This document shows, piece after piece, positions 9,240 through 19,862 of a DNA stretch of 64,000 nt. The stretch is from NCBI GenBank assembly GCA_021847835.1, contig JAJZPR010000001.1, positions 62,001 to 126,000 of the forward strand, written 5' to 3'. Both the position numbers and the translations under genes were made by a program. How positions within the stretch are numbered: the stretch's first letter is position 1; the number at the start of each line of letters is the position of its first letter. The DNA is from Pseudomonadota bacterium (GTDB lineage Bacteria > Pseudomonadota > Gammaproteobacteria > Burkholderiales > Thiobacillaceae). Below the pieces are notes generated by a model, which was given only the letters and a program-made list of their open reading frames with translations, was not told the origin of the DNA and did not search any database.

Positions 9240-9727
9240 TTTTCGTCACCGTGGGCACGCAACTGCCGTTCGAGCGCCTGGCCGAAGCCGTGGACGCATG
9301 GGCTGCCGGCCGGCCGGCCCGCAGGGTCTTCATGCAACTGGGCGAGACGGCATATCGCCCCCGGCATTGCGAATTTTCGGCTTACACCCCGCCGGCGGAG
9401 TGGGAGCGCCTGTTCGACGAGGCCGAGCTGGTGGTGTCCCATGCCGGCATGGGCACCATCCTGAAAAGCCTGGAACGTGCGAAACCGCTGGTGATCATGC
9501 CCCGGCTGGCGGCGCTGGGGGAGCATCGCAACGATCACCAGCAAGCCACGGCCAGGCGGCTCGGCGGCCTGGCGAACCTGCGCGTGGTGAACGATGCGGG
9601 CGAACTGGCCATGGCGCTGGACGTGCCGCCAGGTTGCGCGGAACTGTCCGCGCAGAAGAGCAATCCGAATCTGGATCGCCTGATCCGGGAAATAAGACAA
9701 TTCATCGCTGCTGGGGAAAAGACATGA
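9236..9727 (+). CDS. Alg13/PssE-like glycosyltransferase subunit
   Basis: A 163-residue protein starting with GTG at 9236, overlapping the upstream stop; this gives the family's usual N-terminus 'IFVTVGTQLPFERLAEAVD'. The C-terminal half has 'LVVSHAGMGTILKSLERAKPLVIMPRLAALGEHRNDHQ', the UDP-sugar binding region of Alg13/PssE/EpsF glycosyltransferase subunits (S-H-x-G-x-G motif). In this family the cytosolic catalytic subunit docks onto a membrane-associated Alg14-like partner, here encoded as the C-terminal half of the preceding fusion. Donor is probably a UDP-sugar; acceptor is a lipid-linked intermediate of this locus. Confidence 0.9.
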   Translation: MIFVTVGTQLPFERLAEAVDAWAAGRPARRVFMQLGETAYRPRHCEFSAYTPPAEWERLFDEAELVVSHAGMGTILKSLERAKPLVIMPRLAALGEHRNDHQQATARRLGGLANLRVVNDAGELAMALDVPPGCAELSAQKSNPNLDRLIREIRQFIAAGEKT

Positions 9728-11298
9728 TTGATATCCAGCGTATCCGGCAGTGGCTGTCGAGCCGGGACGGGATGCTGACGGCAGCGCTCGCGCTGGCCAT
9801 GGCATGGCTGATGTACCGCTCGGGGCTGCTCGGCATCTGGGTGGAGAGCGAGGAATACGGCCATGGCCTGATGGTTCTGGGGGTGCTGGCCTATCTCGTG
9901 TATCAGCGGTGGGATGGCTATCGGCCGGAGCATCCCAGGCCCTGGCTGGGTCTTGCCCTCGCAGTGCTGGCAATGACCTTGGCCGTGGTCGGGGAAACAG
10001 CCGGGATTTCCGTGCTCGCCTATTACGGCATCTGGTTTTTCGCCGTCGCGGCCGCGTTTGCCGTCGGCGGATTCGGGCTGTTCAAAAAACTGCTGGTCCC
10101 GCTGCTGATCGTCCTGCTGCTGTTCCCTTTGCCCAATCCCCTGGGCCCCATGCTGACCTCGGAATTGCAGCTGATTTCATCGAAACTCGGCGTGTGGCTC
10201 ATCCGCATGTTCGGCGGCAGCGTTTATCTCGAAGGCAACGTGCTGGACATGGGGAGCACGCAGTTGCTGGTGGCCGAGGCCTGTGCGGGACTGCGCTACC
10301 TCTTCCCGCTCATGAGCCTGGGGGCCATCGCCGGCTACATGCTGCACGTCCCGCTGTGGATGAAGTGGGCCGTGTTCCTGGCGACGGTTCCCATCACCAT
10401 CTTCATGAACAGTTTCCGCATCGCGGTGACCGGCATACTGGTGGCGAACGGCGGCGCCGCGCACACGGAAGGCTTCCTGCACTTCTTCGAGGGCTGGGTG
10501 GTTTTCATTGCGGCGAGCCTGCTGCTCGCGGGCGTGGCCTGGCTGCTGCTCAGGCTGCGGCCCGGTTCCCCGAGCCTGATCGACGCCCTGCTTGCCGTAC
10601 CGGATACCGTGCGTCCCGCAAAAATTTCGCATGATTCTCCGGCCGGCAGCGGCGGCATGCCCAAACGCGCGCTGGGCGCGACGCTCGCCCTCATCCTGCT
10701 GGCGGCCGTCCTGCCAGCCCTGCTGGACAGGCACGACCAGCCCATGCCGGCGCGCAAGACGCTGGACGGCTTCCCCTCGTCCATCGGCGAATGGGTGTCG
10801 CGCGTGGATCGCCTGCCTTCGATCGTGGAGGAGGTGGCCGGCGCGTCCGAATATTTCTACGGCGATTTCCACTTGCCGTCCGGCGAGGTCGTGAATACCT
10901 ACGTGTCCTATTACGAAAGCCAGCGCCACGGCCAGATTCCGCATTCCCCCAAGGTGTGCATCCCCGGCGGCGGCTGGGTCATAGAAAGCCTGGAGCCCGT
11001 TCTGATCAGGAGCCGGGCGGGGAAATCATTCGAGGCGAACCGCCTCGTCACCGCCAACGGCGGACAAAGGGTGGTGTCCTACTACTGGCTGAAACAGGGG
11101 CCCAGAATCTATCGGCAGGAAATGCTCGCGCGGCTCGACCTGATTCGCTTCGCGCTTATGGAAAACAGGACGGACGGCGCCCTGGTGCGCCTGGTCACCG
11201 AACTGAGGCAGGGAGAGCCGCTGCAGGCCGCCGATGCCAGGCTGGGGCGTTTCGCCTCCGAATTTTCCGACGTGCTGCCCGATTATGTGCCGGACTGA
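9724..11298 (+). CDS. Exosortase fused to EpsI domain (XrtD/XrtA type)
   Basis: A 524-residue integral membrane cysteine transpeptidase-like protein, overlapping the upstream stop by ATGA. Residues 1 to about 300 contain eight or so membrane segments and the exosortase active-site set: Cys187 in 'AEACAGLR', Arg232 in 'NSFRIAVTG' and His253 in 'GFLHFFEGW'. After a further membrane segment, residues from about 350 form an EpsI domain ('GEWVSRVDRLPSIVEEV', 'PKVCIPGGGWVIESLEP'). Exosortases process proteins with PEP-CTERM-like tails, and their genes sit beside exopolysaccharide loci. Length and the fused EpsI fit XrtD, but XrtA proteins can look similar, so I give no symbol. No obvious PEP-CTERM target was seen in the window. 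Confidence 0.9.
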   Translation: MIDIQRIRQWLSSRDGMLTAALALAMAWLMYRSGLLGIWVESEEYGHGLMVLGVLAYLVYQRWDGYRPEHPRPWLGLALAVLAMTLAVVGETAGISVLAYYGIWFFAVAAAFAVGGFGLFKKLLVPLLIVLLLFPLPNPLGPMLTSELQLISSKLGVWLIRMFGGSVYLEGNVLDMGSTQLLVAEACAGLRYLFPLMSLGAIAGYMLHVPLWMKWAVFLATVPITIFMNSFRIAVTGILVANGGAAHTEGFLHFFEGWVVFIAASLLLAGVAWLLLRLRPGSPSLIDALLAVPDTVRPAKISHDSPAGSGGMPKRALGATLALILLAAVLPALLDRHDQPMPARKTLDGFPSSIGEWVSRVDRLPSIVEEVAGASEYFYGDFHLPSGEVVNTYVSYYESQRHGQIPHSPKVCIPGGGWVIESLEPVLIRSRAGKSFEANRLVTANGGQRVVSYYWLKQGPRIYRQEMLARLDLIRFALMENRTDGALVRLVTELRQGEPLQAADARLGRFASEFSDVLPDYVPD

Positions 11299-11382
11299 TT
11301 TGTTCCGGGGAGCAAGTGCCGGCGTTTTCCGCGCCTGACATTTGCCAATCCAACCTCGACTGACTGCATAGGAGTGCCACTC

Positions 11383-13827
11383 ATGTCTTTTATTGCGCAC
11401 AGGAAATATACGAAGAAGAGTCTCGATATGGCTGCCCATGTTCTTTTGGGCGTTTTCATGCTGGTGATGGTGGGCTGTTCCTCGCCCGACGACAAGGCGA
11501 ACAGGTTCTACGAGAAGGGCGCTGAACTGCTCGAGAAGGGTGAGCTGGACAAGGCCCGCATCGAGTTCCAGAACGCGCTGCAGATCAAGGGCGACATGAC
11601 GAAGGCCTGGTACGGCCTGGCGCAGATCGCGGAGCAGCAGGGCGACTGGCAGAAAGTGTTCGGCTATCTGAACAAGGTGGTGGATCACGATCCCAAGCAC
11701 CTGGAGGCCCAACTCAAGCTCGGGCGGCTTTTCCTGGCCGCCGGCCAACTGGACAAGGCGCTGGCCGCGAGCGACAGTGCCATGGCGCTGGCCGGTGACA
11801 ATGCTTCCGTTCTGGCCCTGCGTGCCGCCGTGCTCTACAAGCTCGAAGACCGGCAGGCGGCAGTGGTGCAGGCCAATGCCGCGCTGTCCAGGGATCCGGA
11901 CAACATCGATGCGCTGATGGTGCTGGCCAGCGAGCGTCTGGCGGCCGGGGACGCCGACAAGGCGATCGAATATCTGGACCGCGGCCTGAAGCGCAATGAA
12001 AAGAACATTGCGCTGCAACTGCTCAAGGTGCAGGCGCTGGAGTCGCTGGCCAAGCTGGATTCGGCCGAAGCCATTTACCGCAAGTTGATCGCCTTGTACC
12101 CGGAGACGCGGGAACTGCGCCACATTTTTGCCCAGTTCCTTTTGAGCCATGGCCGCGCGGATGCCGCCGAGGCCGAGTATCGCGCCGTCGTGGCCAAGAA
12201 TCCGGCCGACCTCGAGGCGCGCCTGGAACTGGTTCGTTTCGTGAACACGGTAAAGGGGCCGCAGGCCGCGGTGGAGGAACTGAAATCCCAGATTGCCGGG
12301 AATCCGGACAACAACGAGCTCAAGTTCGCACTGGCCGGACTGTATCAGGCGCAGGACAATCGCAAGGAGTCGGAAACGGTTTTAAAGGCCATCATCGAGA
12401 AGGAGGGTGGCAGTCAGGCAGGCATCAAGGCCAAGGGCCGTCTAGCGTCGATGCTGCTGGTAAACGGCGACAAGAAAGAGGCCGCGGCCCTGATCGAGGA
12501 TGTGCTGAATCACGACCGCCGCAACGAGCAGGGGCTGCTGCTGAAGGCTGGCATGGCTGTCGAGGAGCACAAACTGGAAGAGGCCATCGCAGACTTGCGC
12601 ACCATTTTGCGCGATGTGCCGGATTCGCCCAAAGCGCTGCTGCTGCTGGGCAGGGCGCATGAATTGGCGGGCTCGCCGCAGCTTGCCCATGACCATTACC
12701 TGAAGGCTTTTCAGGCGAGCAATCTGGCCGCGCCCTTCGGCATGGCCTATGGCGAGTTTCTGCTGAAGCGGGGCCAGGCCGAGCGTGCGGAGAGCGTGGC
12801 CGAAGATGTGCTCAAAGCTTCGCCCGGCCACGTGCCGGCCATGAAGCTGCTGGCGCAGGCCCGCATCAACAAGGGCGACTGGCCGGGCGCCCAGGCGGTG
12901 GCCGATGATCTGCGCAAGCAGGGTGACAAGGAGAAGGTATCGGATCACATCATGGGTGCGGTATACGCCGCCAAAAAGAATTATGCCGAGAGCATTTCCG
13001 CGTTCAGGCGCGCTTTCGATGCGGCGCCGTCGGAGCCTCAGTCCATGGTGGCGCTGGTGCGCACCTATCTCAGGGCCGGCAAAACCAGTGAGGCGCTGAC
13101 TTTCCTCAATTCGGTGGTGCGGTCCAGCCCCGACAATGCCAATGCACGCCTCCTGCAGGGACAGTTGCATGCACTGAAAGGCGATGCGGCGGCGGCGGCC
13201 CAGTCCTTCCGCGCGGCGATCAGCCTGCGGCCCAAGGAGCCGGCTGGCTACTTCAACCTGGCCCAGCTGCACATGCGTGCCGGCCGCCTCGATGAAGCCG
13301 ACAAGGCCATTGCCGAGGGGCTGGCCGCGGTTCCGGGCGACTTTGCGCTGCGCGTGGCGCAGGCGGAGGCGCACCAGCGGACCGGCCGTTTCGACGACGC
13401 CATCCTTGTCTATGAACAACTGCTCAAGGAACGCCCCAATGCGGATGTCGTCGCCAACAACCTGGCCAGCCTGTTGTCCGATCACCGTACCGACGAGGCC
13501 AGCCTGAAGCGCGCCCATGAAGTCGCGCAGCGCTTCCAGCGCAGCGAGGTGCCGCAGTTCAAGGACACCCTGGGGTGGGTAAACTACAGGCTGGGCAAGG
13601 CGAACGAAGCGGTGCCGCTCATCAGGGACGCTGCCGGAAAAATGCCCGACCTGCCGGTTTTCCGCTACCACCTGGGCATGAGCTACCTGGCCCTCGGCAA
13701 AAAGGAGGAGGCGCGCAAGGAACTGGAAAAGGCGCTGGCGCTGGCGGAGGGCAAAAACTTCCTGGAAGCCGACAAGGTCAGGCAGGCGCTCAGGGAACTG
13801 AAGACCGTGCAGGGGCAGGCAGGGTAG
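11383..13827 (+). CDS. prsT: PEP-CTERM-system TPR lipoprotein PrsT
   Basis: An 814-residue protein starting at the ATG at 11383 (GGAG about 8 nt upstream). A hydrophobic stretch ends in 'MLVMVGC', a lipobox placing Cys32 as the lipidated residue, so it should be an envelope lipoprotein. Nearly all the rest is tandem tetratricopeptide repeats (for example 'AWYGLAQIAEQQGDWQKVFGYLNKV' type units), matching the length and architecture of the PrsT family that accompanies exosortase/EPS loci. It probably scaffolds assembly or export of the polysaccharide. It is separated from the exosortase by 84 nt and is the last gene before a strong palindromic terminator. Confidence 0.9.
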   Translation: MSFIAHRKYTKKSLDMAAHVLLGVFMLVMVGCSSPDDKANRFYEKGAELLEKGELDKARIEFQNALQIKGDMTKAWYGLAQIAEQQGDWQKVFGYLNKVVDHDPKHLEAQLKLGRLFLAAGQLDKALAASDSAMALAGDNASVLALRAAVLYKLEDRQAAVVQANAALSRDPDNIDALMVLASERLAAGDADKAIEYLDRGLKRNEKNIALQLLKVQALESLAKLDSAEAIYRKLIALYPETRELRHIFAQFLLSHGRADAAEAEYRAVVAKNPADLEARLELVRFVNTVKGPQAAVEELKSQIAGNPDNNELKFALAGLYQAQDNRKESETVLKAIIEKEGGSQAGIKAKGRLASMLLVNGDKKEAAALIEDVLNHDRRNEQGLLLKAGMAVEEHKLEEAIADLRTILRDVPDSPKALLLLGRAHELAGSPQLAHDHYLKAFQASNLAAPFGMAYGEFLLKRGQAERAESVAEDVLKASPGHVPAMKLLAQARINKGDWPGAQAVADDLRKQGDKEKVSDHIMGAVYAAKKNYAESISAFRRAFDAAPSEPQSMVALVRTYLRAGKTSEALTFLNSVVRSSPDNANARLLQGQLHALKGDAAAAAQSFRAAISLRPKEPAGYFNLAQLHMRAGRLDEADKAIAEGLAAVPGDFALRVAQAEAHQRTGRFDDAILVYEQLLKERPNADVVANNLASLLSDHRTDEASLKRAHEVAQRFQRSEVPQFKDTLGWVNYRLGKANEAVPLIRDAAGKMPDLPVFRYHLGMSYLALGKKEEARKELEKALALAEGKNFLEADKVRQALRELKTVQGQAG

Positions 13828-13860
13828 TGATCGTTTCCTGCTGATACGGGGTTTTATTGC

Positions 13861-13896
13861 GCTTCATCGCGCTTTCCCGGGAAAGCGCGATGAAGC
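13861..13896. terminator. 36-nt perfect palindrome, bidirectional terminator
   Basis: Two 18-nt arms (GCTTCATCGCGCTTTCCC and its exact complement) meet without a spacer. TTTTTC follows on the plus strand; a weaker T-run appears on the minus strand. It lies between the convergent prsT and cusA stops, so it can end both transcripts. Confidence 0.85.
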
Positions 13897-13900
13897 TTTT

Positions 13901-16900
13901 TCATTTCCGCTCCGGCCCGGTTTCCCGCCGCCGCAGCAGGCGATACGCCGCCGGCACCACGAACAGCGACAGCAGGGGCGCGGTGACCATGCCGCCGACC
14001 ATGGGCGCGGCGATGCGGCTCATCACCTCGCTGCCGGTGCCGCTGCCCCACAGGATGGGCAGCAGGCCGGCGACGATGACCGCCACGGTCATGGCCTTGG
14101 GCCGCACGCGCAGCACGGCGCCTTCGCGGATGGCGTCGAGCAGGGCGGCCTCGTCGCGGTTGCCGCGATCGAGGCGCGCCTGCCAGGCATGCTTGAGATA
14201 GACCAGCATGATCACGCCGAACTCGGCGGCGACGCCGGCCAGCGCGATGAAGCCGACGCCGGTGGCCACCGACAGGTTGAAGCCCATCAGGTACAGGAAC
14301 CACACGCCGCCGGTGAGCGCGAAGGGCAGGGTGGCCATGATGAGCAGCGCTTCGTCGAAGCGCGAGAAGGTGAGGTAGAGCAGCACGAAGATGATCAGCA
14401 GCGTGGCCGGCACCACCAGCTTCAGGCGGGCATTGGCGCGCTCCAGGAATTCGAACTGCCCCGAATAGGCGAGGCTCATTCCCGGTTCGAGCCTGACTTC
14501 GCGCGCGATGGCGCGGCGCAGGTCGTCCACCGTCGAGGCGAGATCGCGTCCGCGCACGTCGACATACACCCAGCCGCTGGGACGCCCATTCTCGCTCTTG
14601 AGCATGGGCGGGCCGTCGCTGACCTTGACGCGCGCCACCGTGCCCAGCGTGATCTGGCTGCCCATGGGCGTGACGATGGGCAGTTGCGCCAGACGCTCCA
14701 CGGTGTCGCGCCATTCGCGCGGATAACGCAGGTTGATGGGGTAGCGCGCCAGCCCCTCGACCGTCTCGCCGACGTTCTCGCCGCCGATCAGGCCGCTCAC
14801 CACCGACTGCACGTCGGCGATGTTCAGGCCGTAGCGCGCGGCGGCGGCGCGGTCGATGTCGATGTCGACATAGCGCCCGCCTGTGAGCCGCTCGGCCAGG
14901 GCCGAGGACACGCCCGGCACGCCCTTGGCGATCTTCTCGACCTGGGCCGCGATGCGGTCGATGTCGGCCAGGTTGGTGCCGGAAACCTTCACCCCGATGG
15001 GGCTCTTGATGCCGGTGGCGAGCATGTCGATGCGGTTGCGGATGGGCGGGATCCAGATGTTGGCGAGCCCCGGCACCTTCACCGCGCGGTCCAGTTCCTC
15101 CACCAGCCTTTCCGGGGTCATGCCGGGCCGCCACTGTTCGCGCGGCTTGAACTGGATGGTGGTCTCGAACATCTCCAGCGGCGCCGGATCGGTGGCGGTC
15201 TCGGCGCGGCCGGCCTTGCCGAAGACGCTCGCCACTTCGGGCACGCTCCTGATCATGCGGTCGGTCTGCTGCAGCAGTTCAGCGGCCTTCTGCGCCGACA
15301 GGCCGGGCAGCGCGCTCGGCATGTAGAGCAGGTCGCCCTCGTCGAGCGGCGGCAGGAATTCGCCGCCGAGCCGGCTGATGGGCCAGGCCGAGGTGAGGAA
15401 CACCAGGACCGCCACGAACAGCGTGAGTCTGGGGCGGGCCAGCACCGCGTCCAGCAGCGGGCGATAGGCGCGAATCAGCACGCGGTTGAGCGGATTGCGC
15501 GACTCTTCCGGCAGCCGGCCGCGTATCCAGTAGCCCATGAGCACGGGAATGAGCGTGACGGACAATCCGGCCGCCGCCGCCATGGCGTAGGTCTTGGTGA
15601 AGGCCAGCGGCCCGAACAGCCGCCCCTCCTGCGCTTCCAGGGTGAACACGGGAATGAAGGAGAGGGTGATGACCAGCAGCGAGAAGAACAGCGCCGGTCC
15701 GACTTCGACGGCGGCATCGCGCATGACATCCCAGTGCGCTTCGCCCTTGAGCGTTTCGCCGGGGTGGGCGTGCTGCCAGGCTTCCACTTTCTTGTGCGCG
15801 TTCTCGATCATCACCACCGCCGCGTCCACCATGGCGCCGACCGCGATGGCGATGCCGCCCAGGGACATGATGTTGGCGTTGATGCCCTGGTGGCGCATGA
15901 TGATGAAGGCGATCAGCACGCCCAGCGGCAGCGAAATGATGGCCACCAGCGAGGAGCGCAGGTGCCAGAGGAATGCCGCGCACACCAGCGCCACCACGAT
16001 GAACTCCTCGATCAGCTTGTGGCTGAGGTTCTTTATCGCGCGGTCGATCAGCTGGCTGCGGTCGTAGGTGGTGACGATCTCCACGCCCTCGGGCAGGCTC
16101 GGCTTGAGTTCGGCGAGCTTGGCGTGCACCGCCGCGATGGTCTCGCGCGCGTTCTTGCCGGAGCGCAGGATGACCACGCCGCCGACGGCCTCGCCCTCGC
16201 CGTCCAGTTCCGAAATGCCGCGCCGCATTTCGGGGCCGAGCTGGATGTGGGCCACGTCGCCCAGGGTCACCGGCACGCCGTTCGCGAGCTTGAGCGGGAT
16301 GGCGCGGAAGTCGGCGACCGACTTGAGATAGCCGCTGGCGCGCACCATCAGTTCGGCCTCGCCCAGCTCCAGCACGGCGCCGCCGCTTTCCTGGTTGGCC
16401 ATGCCGATGGCGGCGCTGACCTCGGCGTGGGTAATGCCCAGGCTGGCGAGCTTCACCGGGTCGAGCACGACCTGATACTGCCTGACCATGCCGCCGATGG
16501 TGGCGACTTCGGCCACGTTGGGCAGGCTTTTGAGTTCGTATTTCAGGAACCAGTCCTGCACCGAACGCAGTTGCGCGAGATCGTGCCGCCCGCTGCGGTC
16601 GACCAGCGCGTACTGGTAGATCCAGCCCACGCCCGTGGCATCCGGCCCCAGGCTCGAGCGCGCCGCGGCGGGAAGACGGCCCTGCACCTGGTTGAGATAC
16701 TCCAGCACGCGCGAGCGTGCCCAGTACAGATCGGTGCCGTCCTCGAACAGCACGTAGACGAAGCTGTCGCCGAAGAAGGAGAAGCCGCGCACCGTCTTCG
16801 CGCCAGGCACCGAGAGCATGGTGGTGGCGAGCGGATAGGTGACCTGGTTCTCGACGATCTGCGGCGCCTGGCCGGGGTAAGTGGTGCGGACGATGACCTG

Positions 16901-17035
16901 CACGTCGGAAAGATCGGGCAGCGCGTCGATGGGCGTGGTCGCCACCGACCAGATGCCCCAGGCGGTGGCGAAGAGGGTGGCCAGCAGCACCAGGAAGCGG
17001 TTGCCGACCGACCAGCGGATGAGTCTGGCGATCAT
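13901..17035 (-). CDS. cusA: Cu(I)/Ag(I)-type RND efflux pump CusA
   Basis: A 1044-residue inner-membrane RND transporter of the heavy-metal (CzcA/CusA) class. The N-terminus '[20 protein letters not shown]' and '[35 protein letters not shown]' are class hallmarks. Methionines at CusA metal-path positions are present in '[15 protein letters not shown]' and '[12 protein letters not shown]', and the transmembrane proton-relay region contains '[24 protein letters not shown]'. These favour monovalent copper/silver over Co/Zn/Cd. It exports metal from periplasm or cytosol through CusB and CusC, encoded just upstream on the same strand with a 4-nt overlap. Confidence 0.93.
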   Translation of the reverse strand: MIARLIRWSVGNRFLVLLATLFATAWGIWSVATTPIDALPDLSDVQVIVRTTYPGQAPQIVENQVTYPLATTMLSVPGAKTVRGFSFFGDSFVYVLFEDGTDLYWARSRVLEYLNQVQGRLPAAARSSLGPDATGVGWIYQYALVDRSGRHDLAQLRSVQDWFLKYELKSLPNVAEVATIGGMVRQYQVVLDPVKLASLGITHAEVSAAIGMANQESGGAVLELGEAELMVRASGYLKSVADFRAIPLKLANGVPVTLGDVAHIQLGPEMRRGISELDGEGEAVGGVVILRSGKNARETIAAVHAKLAELKPSLPEGVEIVTTYDRSQLIDRAIKNLSHKLIEEFIVVALVCAAFLWHLRSSLVAIISLPLGVLIAFIIMRHQGINANIMSLGGIAIAVGAMVDAAVVMIENAHKKVEAWQHAHPGETLKGEAHWDVMRDAAVEVGPALFFSLLVITLSFIPVFTLEAQEGRLFGPLAFTKTYAMAAAAGLSVTLIPVLMGYWIRGRLPEESRNPLNRVLIRAYRPLLDAVLARPRLTLFVAVLVFLTSAWPISRLGGEFLPPLDEGDLLYMPSALPGLSAQKAAELLQQTDRMIRSVPEVASVFGKAGRAETATDPAPLEMFETTIQFKPREQWRPGMTPERLVEELDRAVKVPGLANIWIPPIRNRIDMLATGIKSPIGVKVSGTNLADIDRIAAQVEKIAKGVPGVSSALAERLTGGRYVDIDIDRAAAARYGLNIADVQSVVSGLIGGENVGETVEGLARYPINLRYPREWRDTVERLAQLPIVTPMGSQITLGTVARVKVSDGPPMLKSENGRPSGWVYVDVRGRDLASTVDDLRRAIAREVRLEPGMSLAYSGQFEFLERANARLKLVVPATLLIIFVLLYLTFSRFDEALLIMATLPFALTGGVWFLYLMGFNLSVATGVGFIALAGVAAEFGVIMLVYLKHAWQARLDRGNRDEAALLDAIREGAVLRVRPKAMTVAVIVAGLLPILWGSGTGSEVMSRIAAPMVGGMVTAPLLSLFVVPAAYRLLRRRETGPERK

Positions 17036-18525
17036 TTTCCGCTCCCGGTCTTTTGCATGCGTTCGACGATCAGGCCGTCATCGGTCTGCCGCACGAACAC
17101 CGCGACCCTGTCCCCCGCCTTCAATCCCTTGGCCACGTCCGGCCGCGCCAGCGGAAAGACCATGGTCATGCCCGGCATGGACAGCGTCTTGAAAGGCCCG
17201 TGGGTGAGGGTCGCTTCCGTGCCGTCGATCTCGTCGATCACCGCCTCGGCCTCGTGCAGCGCCGCGGCCGCCGAATCGGCGGCCGCGGGTTCGCCCGCGG
17301 CGCGCGCGACGAACCCGGCCAGGCTGGCCTCGGAATCGATCAGGAACTGGCCGCTGGCGACCACGCGCTGGCCTTCCGAGAGCCCGGAGGCGATCACCGT
17401 GCGATCGCCGACCTCGCGGCCCAGGCTGACCGCCACCGGCGTGTAGCGCCCGCTTTCTTCGGCCACGATCACCAGCGCGCGCTTGCCGGTGCGGATGATC
17501 GCCTCGGTCGGCACGGCAAGCCCGGTGCCCTTGCTTTCCCCGCGCAGGGTGACCTGGGCGGAAAGCCCCGGCCGCAGGCGGCCATCGCGGTTGGGCAGCT
17601 CCACGCGCACACGCAGGCTGCGCGCCGCCTCGTTGAGCGCGGGCAGAATGGCGGTCACGCGCCCTTCGACGACTTCATCCGGGAAGCCAGCCAGGCGCGC
17701 CTCGGCGATGGCGCCGACGCGCACGGCGCCGGCATGTGCCTCGGGCACGGCCACTTCCAGCCAGACCGTGCCTAGGCCGTTGACGCGCGCCAGCGTTTCG
17801 CCCGCCATCACGCTCATGCCGGCGCGCACGTCGAGCGACTGGATCATGCCCCCTCTCGGCGACGCGACGGTATGCCGCGCACGCGGCTTGCCGCCTTGCT
17901 CCACCTCGCGGATGAGCTTTTCCGGCATGCCCAGGAGGCGCAGCCGGTCGCGCGCGGCCTCCAGCAGCGCGGCGTCCCCGGCGGCGCGTACCGCCAGGAA
18001 TTCATGCTGCGCGGCCGTCCATTCGGGCACCAGGAATTCCGCCAGCGGCTGGCCGGCCCTGATCACGTCGCCCGGCGCCAGCGGCCACACCCGCTCGACG
18101 AAGCCGTTGGCGCGGGCCTGCACCACCGCCACGTCGCGCTCGTTGAAGCCGACCAGGCCCGTCGCCTCGATTTGCGTGACGAGCGGAACGCGCGTCACCG
18201 TGGCGAAGCGCACCCCCAGGTTCTGCGCCACCGCCGGGTCGATCTTCACGCCGGCGCCTGCGCCGCTATCATCCGCGTACTTGGGCACCAGCTCCATGTC
18301 CATGAAGGGGGATTTGCCGGGCTTGTCGAAGCGCTGCTGCGGATACATCGGGTCATACCAATAGAGCACCTTGCGGGAATCCTGCGCGCCGCCGGACGGC
18401 GGCTGCCCGTGCCCGGCATCCGGCGCCGCGGCGCGCGTCGCCCACCACCAGCCGCCCGCCGCGCCCAGCGCCAGCAGCGCGGCGCCCGCGCCGAGCGCGA
18501 GCAGCATCGTGTTTGAACGTTTCAT
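17032..18525 (-). CDS. cusB: CusB periplasmic adaptor with fused CusF-like domain
   Basis: A 497-residue membrane-fusion protein. After an N-terminal membrane anchor comes a heavy-metal-binding segment at residues 54-84 ('[20 protein letters not shown]', then 'MDMELVPKY'), then the usual hairpin and barrel domains. From about residue 427 there is an added CusF-like domain ('[17 protein letters not shown]'). Aligned by hand with CusF, the metal ligands His and two Met are kept while the cation-pi tryptophan position is Met. The fusion would tether the metallochaperone to its pump. It overlaps both cusA and cusC by 4 nt, so the three are co-translated. Confidence 0.93.
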   Translation of the reverse strand: MKRSNTMLLALGAGAALLALGAAGGWWWATRAAAPDAGHGQPPSGGAQDSRKVLYWYDPMYPQQRFDKPGKSPFMDMELVPKYADDSGAGAGVKIDPAVAQNLGVRFATVTRVPLVTQIEATGLVGFNERDVAVVQARANGFVERVWPLAPGDVIRAGQPLAEFLVPEWTAAQHEFLAVRAAGDAALLEAARDRLRLLGMPEKLIREVEQGGKPRARHTVASPRGGMIQSLDVRAGMSVMAGETLARVNGLGTVWLEVAVPEAHAGAVRVGAIAEARLAGFPDEVVEGRVTAILPALNEAARSLRVRVELPNRDGRLRPGLSAQVTLRGESKGTGLAVPTEAIIRTGKRALVIVAEESGRYTPVAVSLGREVGDRTVIASGLSEGQRVVASGQFLIDSEASLAGFVARAAGEPAAADSAAAALHEAEAVIDEIDGTEATLTHGPFKTLSMPGMTMVFPLARPDVAKGLKAGDRVAVFVRQTDDGLIVERMQKTGSGK

Positions 18526-19796
18526 GGTTGTTCTCCTCCCGTTTCGCCGTAGGCGTAATGCAGGCGGGCCGCCATCTGGCCGCGCTCACCCGCGATCTGT
18601 ATGGTCTTGAGTTCGGCGTCGATGCGCTCGCGCCGCGCCATGATCACTTCGTCCAGGCCGCCGCGGCCGCTGCGCCAGTCTGCCGTGGCGAGCCGCACCC
18701 TTTCCGCGGCCAGCGGCGTCAGCACTTCGCGCTGGCGCCTGAGCGCGTTCGTGAGCCGGACATATTCGGCCCAATCCGCTTCCAGCATTGCCGCGTGCTC
18801 GCGCAGGGCGGCTTCCCGCTCGGCATCCAGGCCCGCGCGCTCGGCGCGCCTGGCCGCGATCATCGGATCCTGGCGCGAGGCGGGGAACAGGGGCAGGTCG
18901 AAGCTCAACTGGAACATGGCCATGTCGTCGAATTGCGGGCCGCGCCGCTGATAGGCGAGTTCCACGGCCCAGTCCGGCCTCTTGCCGGCCGCGGCCTCGT
19001 CGATCTCCGCATCCAGCACCCGTCCCTTCGGGTCGAAAGCGGCGAGTTCCGGATGCTGATGCAGGCGGTGGAGCAGGGTGTCGTGCGCAATCGCCCAGTC
19101 GGGTGCCTCGCCTTCCAGCGGCGCCGCCGCGGCATCGCCGATCCAGCGCCTGAGGACGGCGATGGCCTGTTCGCGCCGCGCGCGCAATTCGTCGCGGCGC
19201 TCCTCGATCATTGCCGCTTCCTGCCGCGGCGCGATGATGTCGGCGGCCATGGCCATGCCGCCGGCAAGGCGGGCGCGCACCGCCGCCTCGAACAGGCGGT
19301 TTTCCTCCAGGAGCGCGTCGATCAGGGCCAGCTGCCGCTCGGCCGTGTCGCGCGCGATCCAGGCAAGCGCCGTTTCGCGGATTACGGCAAGCCGCATGGT
19401 GCGCTCCTCCGCCTCGGCCAGCTCCGCCTTTCCCTGCGCCGCCGCGACGCGCGCCTTGCGTTTGGAGCGATTGGGAAATTCCTGCATGACGCCAATGCGC
19501 TGCATGGTCATGGAATCGCGCGTCAGGCTGAAGCGGTCGGGGCCCTGGACCGGCAGGTTGTCGATGCCCAGCACGAGCTTGGGATCTGGCAATTCGCCGG
19601 CCGGAATCGCCGCCGAACGGGCGGCCTCGGCCTGGGCCGCGCTGGCGGCGAGCGCGGGAGCCTGGCGCGCCGCCAGTTTAAGGGCGTCGTCGAACGACAG
19701 TGCATCGGCGCGTGCGAGGCCCGACAGGCCCAGCGACAGCGCCAACAGGGCCGCATGGCGAAGCAGCCGGATGGTGCAAGATTTGAAGAGATTCAT
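18522..19796 (-). CDS. cusC: CusC/TolC-family outer-membrane efflux protein
   Basis: A 424-residue outer-membrane factor with a signal peptide (cleavage near ARA-DALS) and no lipobox. The Ala-rich helical repeats ('FDDALKLAARQAPALAASAAQAEAAR', and a second half beginning near 'HTLLHRLHQHPELAAFDPKG'-like sequence) are typical of the OEP/TolC fold, though slightly shorter than most CusC proteins. Met-rich spots ('GGMAMAADII', 'DDMAMFQ') fit copper duty. It is the first of the three efflux genes and overlaps cusB by 4 nt. Confidence 0.9.
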   Translation of the reverse strand: MNLFKSCTIRLLRHAALLALSLGLSGLARADALSFDDALKLAARQAPALAASAAQAEAARSAAIPAGELPDPKLVLGIDNLPVQGPDRFSLTRDSMTMQRIGVMQEFPNRSKRKARVAAAQGKAELAEAEERTMRLAVIRETALAWIARDTAERQLALIDALLEENRLFEAAVRARLAGGMAMAADIIAPRQEAAMIEERRDELRARREQAIAVLRRWIGDAAAAPLEGEAPDWAIAHDTLLHRLHQHPELAAFDPKGRVLDAEIDEAAAGKRPDWAVELAYQRRGPQFDDMAMFQLSFDLPLFPASRQDPMIAARRAERAGLDAEREAALREHAAMLEADWAEYVRLTNALRRQREVLTPLAAERVRLATADWRSGRGGLDEVIMARRERIDAELKTIQIAGERGQMAARLHYAYGETGGEQP

Positions 19797-19862
19797 GTTC
19801 CAACTCCGTTGGGGGTCAAAATGCCCGGGCCGCAGCGATCCGCGCGGCGTGTCCGCAGGGAG

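Noticed and set aside
14189..17446. Very long plus-strand open frame opposite cusA/cusB
   Set aside because: Shadow of two unambiguous RND pump genes on the minus strand; its translation is His/Arg/Glu-rich without domains.
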